Translations under genes and position numbers: made by a program | Assembly: GCA_005239795.1 (NCBI GenBank) | Contig: SBBH01000114.1 | Location: 1 to 6,631, forward strand | Direction: 5' to 3' | Length of the DNA stretch: 6,631 nucleotides | From: Planctomycetales bacterium | GTDB lineage: Bacteria; Planctomycetota; SBBH01 | Shown here: piece by piece, positions 6,467 to 6,631 of the stretch | Layout: each line of letters begins with the position of its first letter | How positions within the stretch are numbered: position 1 is the stretch's first letter | The notes under the pieces: model-generated | The model's database searches: none | Told to the model about the DNA's origin: nothing | What the model saw: the letters and a program-made list of their open reading frames with translations, nothing else

Positions 6467-6631
6467 TGTCGCAGTCTCCTATTGTCCGGCCGTGGTCGAG
6501 GATTGCAATGGAACCTCTCCGCGAGTTTCCCAAGTTTGTGCACAGATCCCTGCTCATGCCAAAGTGGCGTGATTCTATACCGGCTGGTTCCATAATAGGA
6601 GAAACCTTCCAGCCTACCCACTGTGGCAAGA
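6467..6631 (-). promoter_or_regulatory. Upstream region of the AraC-type regulator gene
   Basis: No convincing gene is seen here; a short open frame across it reads as low-complexity translation. It holds the AGGAG ribosome site (6476-6480) and an imperfect inverted repeat GGCTGG...CCAGCC (6582-6587 and 6609-6614), possibly an operator. No good -35/-10 pair was found. One TTTGGC (minus strand, 6558-6563) matches the core of the downstream direct repeats, but a hexamer can occur by chance. Confidence 0.35.

Noticed and set aside
6397..6621. Short minus-strand frame overlapping the regulator start
   Set aside because: It runs out of frame into the regulator gene, has no motif, and its end is Ala/Arg-rich, as expected of a shadow of GC-rich sequence.

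Overview
The window appears to come from a bacterium with an outer-membrane-type envelope. The support is general: Shine-Dalgarno sites, three genes on one strand, Sec signal peptides on two products, and an RHS/YD-repeat protein. I cannot assign a phylum. No tRNA, rRNA, insertion sequence, CRISPR array or phage gene was seen.

All three genes run right to left on the minus strand. The first (5240-6466) encodes a 408-residue AraC/XylS-family regulator with a canonical-looking C-terminal double helix-turn-helix and an unusual N-terminal half. A 170-base AT-richer gap follows (5070-5239), carrying two pairs of direct repeats and a weak promoter-like pair. Next is a 168-residue secreted protein (4563-5069) built from about a dozen Cys-Pro-x-x-x-Thr-x-type repeats, with 18 cysteines. 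Four bases after its stop begins an RHS/YD-repeat protein of at least 1519 residues that leaves the window at base 1. I translated that frame by hand from 4558 to base 1 and found no stop. Its C-terminus, where such proteins carry a variable tip or toxin, lies outside.

The cysteine-repeat gene and the RHS gene look like a translationally coupled operon for two exported products. The AraC-type protein, encoded just upstream on the same strand, is the obvious candidate controller, with the direct repeats as candidate operators. The functional link is inferred from order, spacing and signals. The most unusual element is the cysteine heptad protein paired with a Sec-exported RHS giant; I recognise no described family for it.
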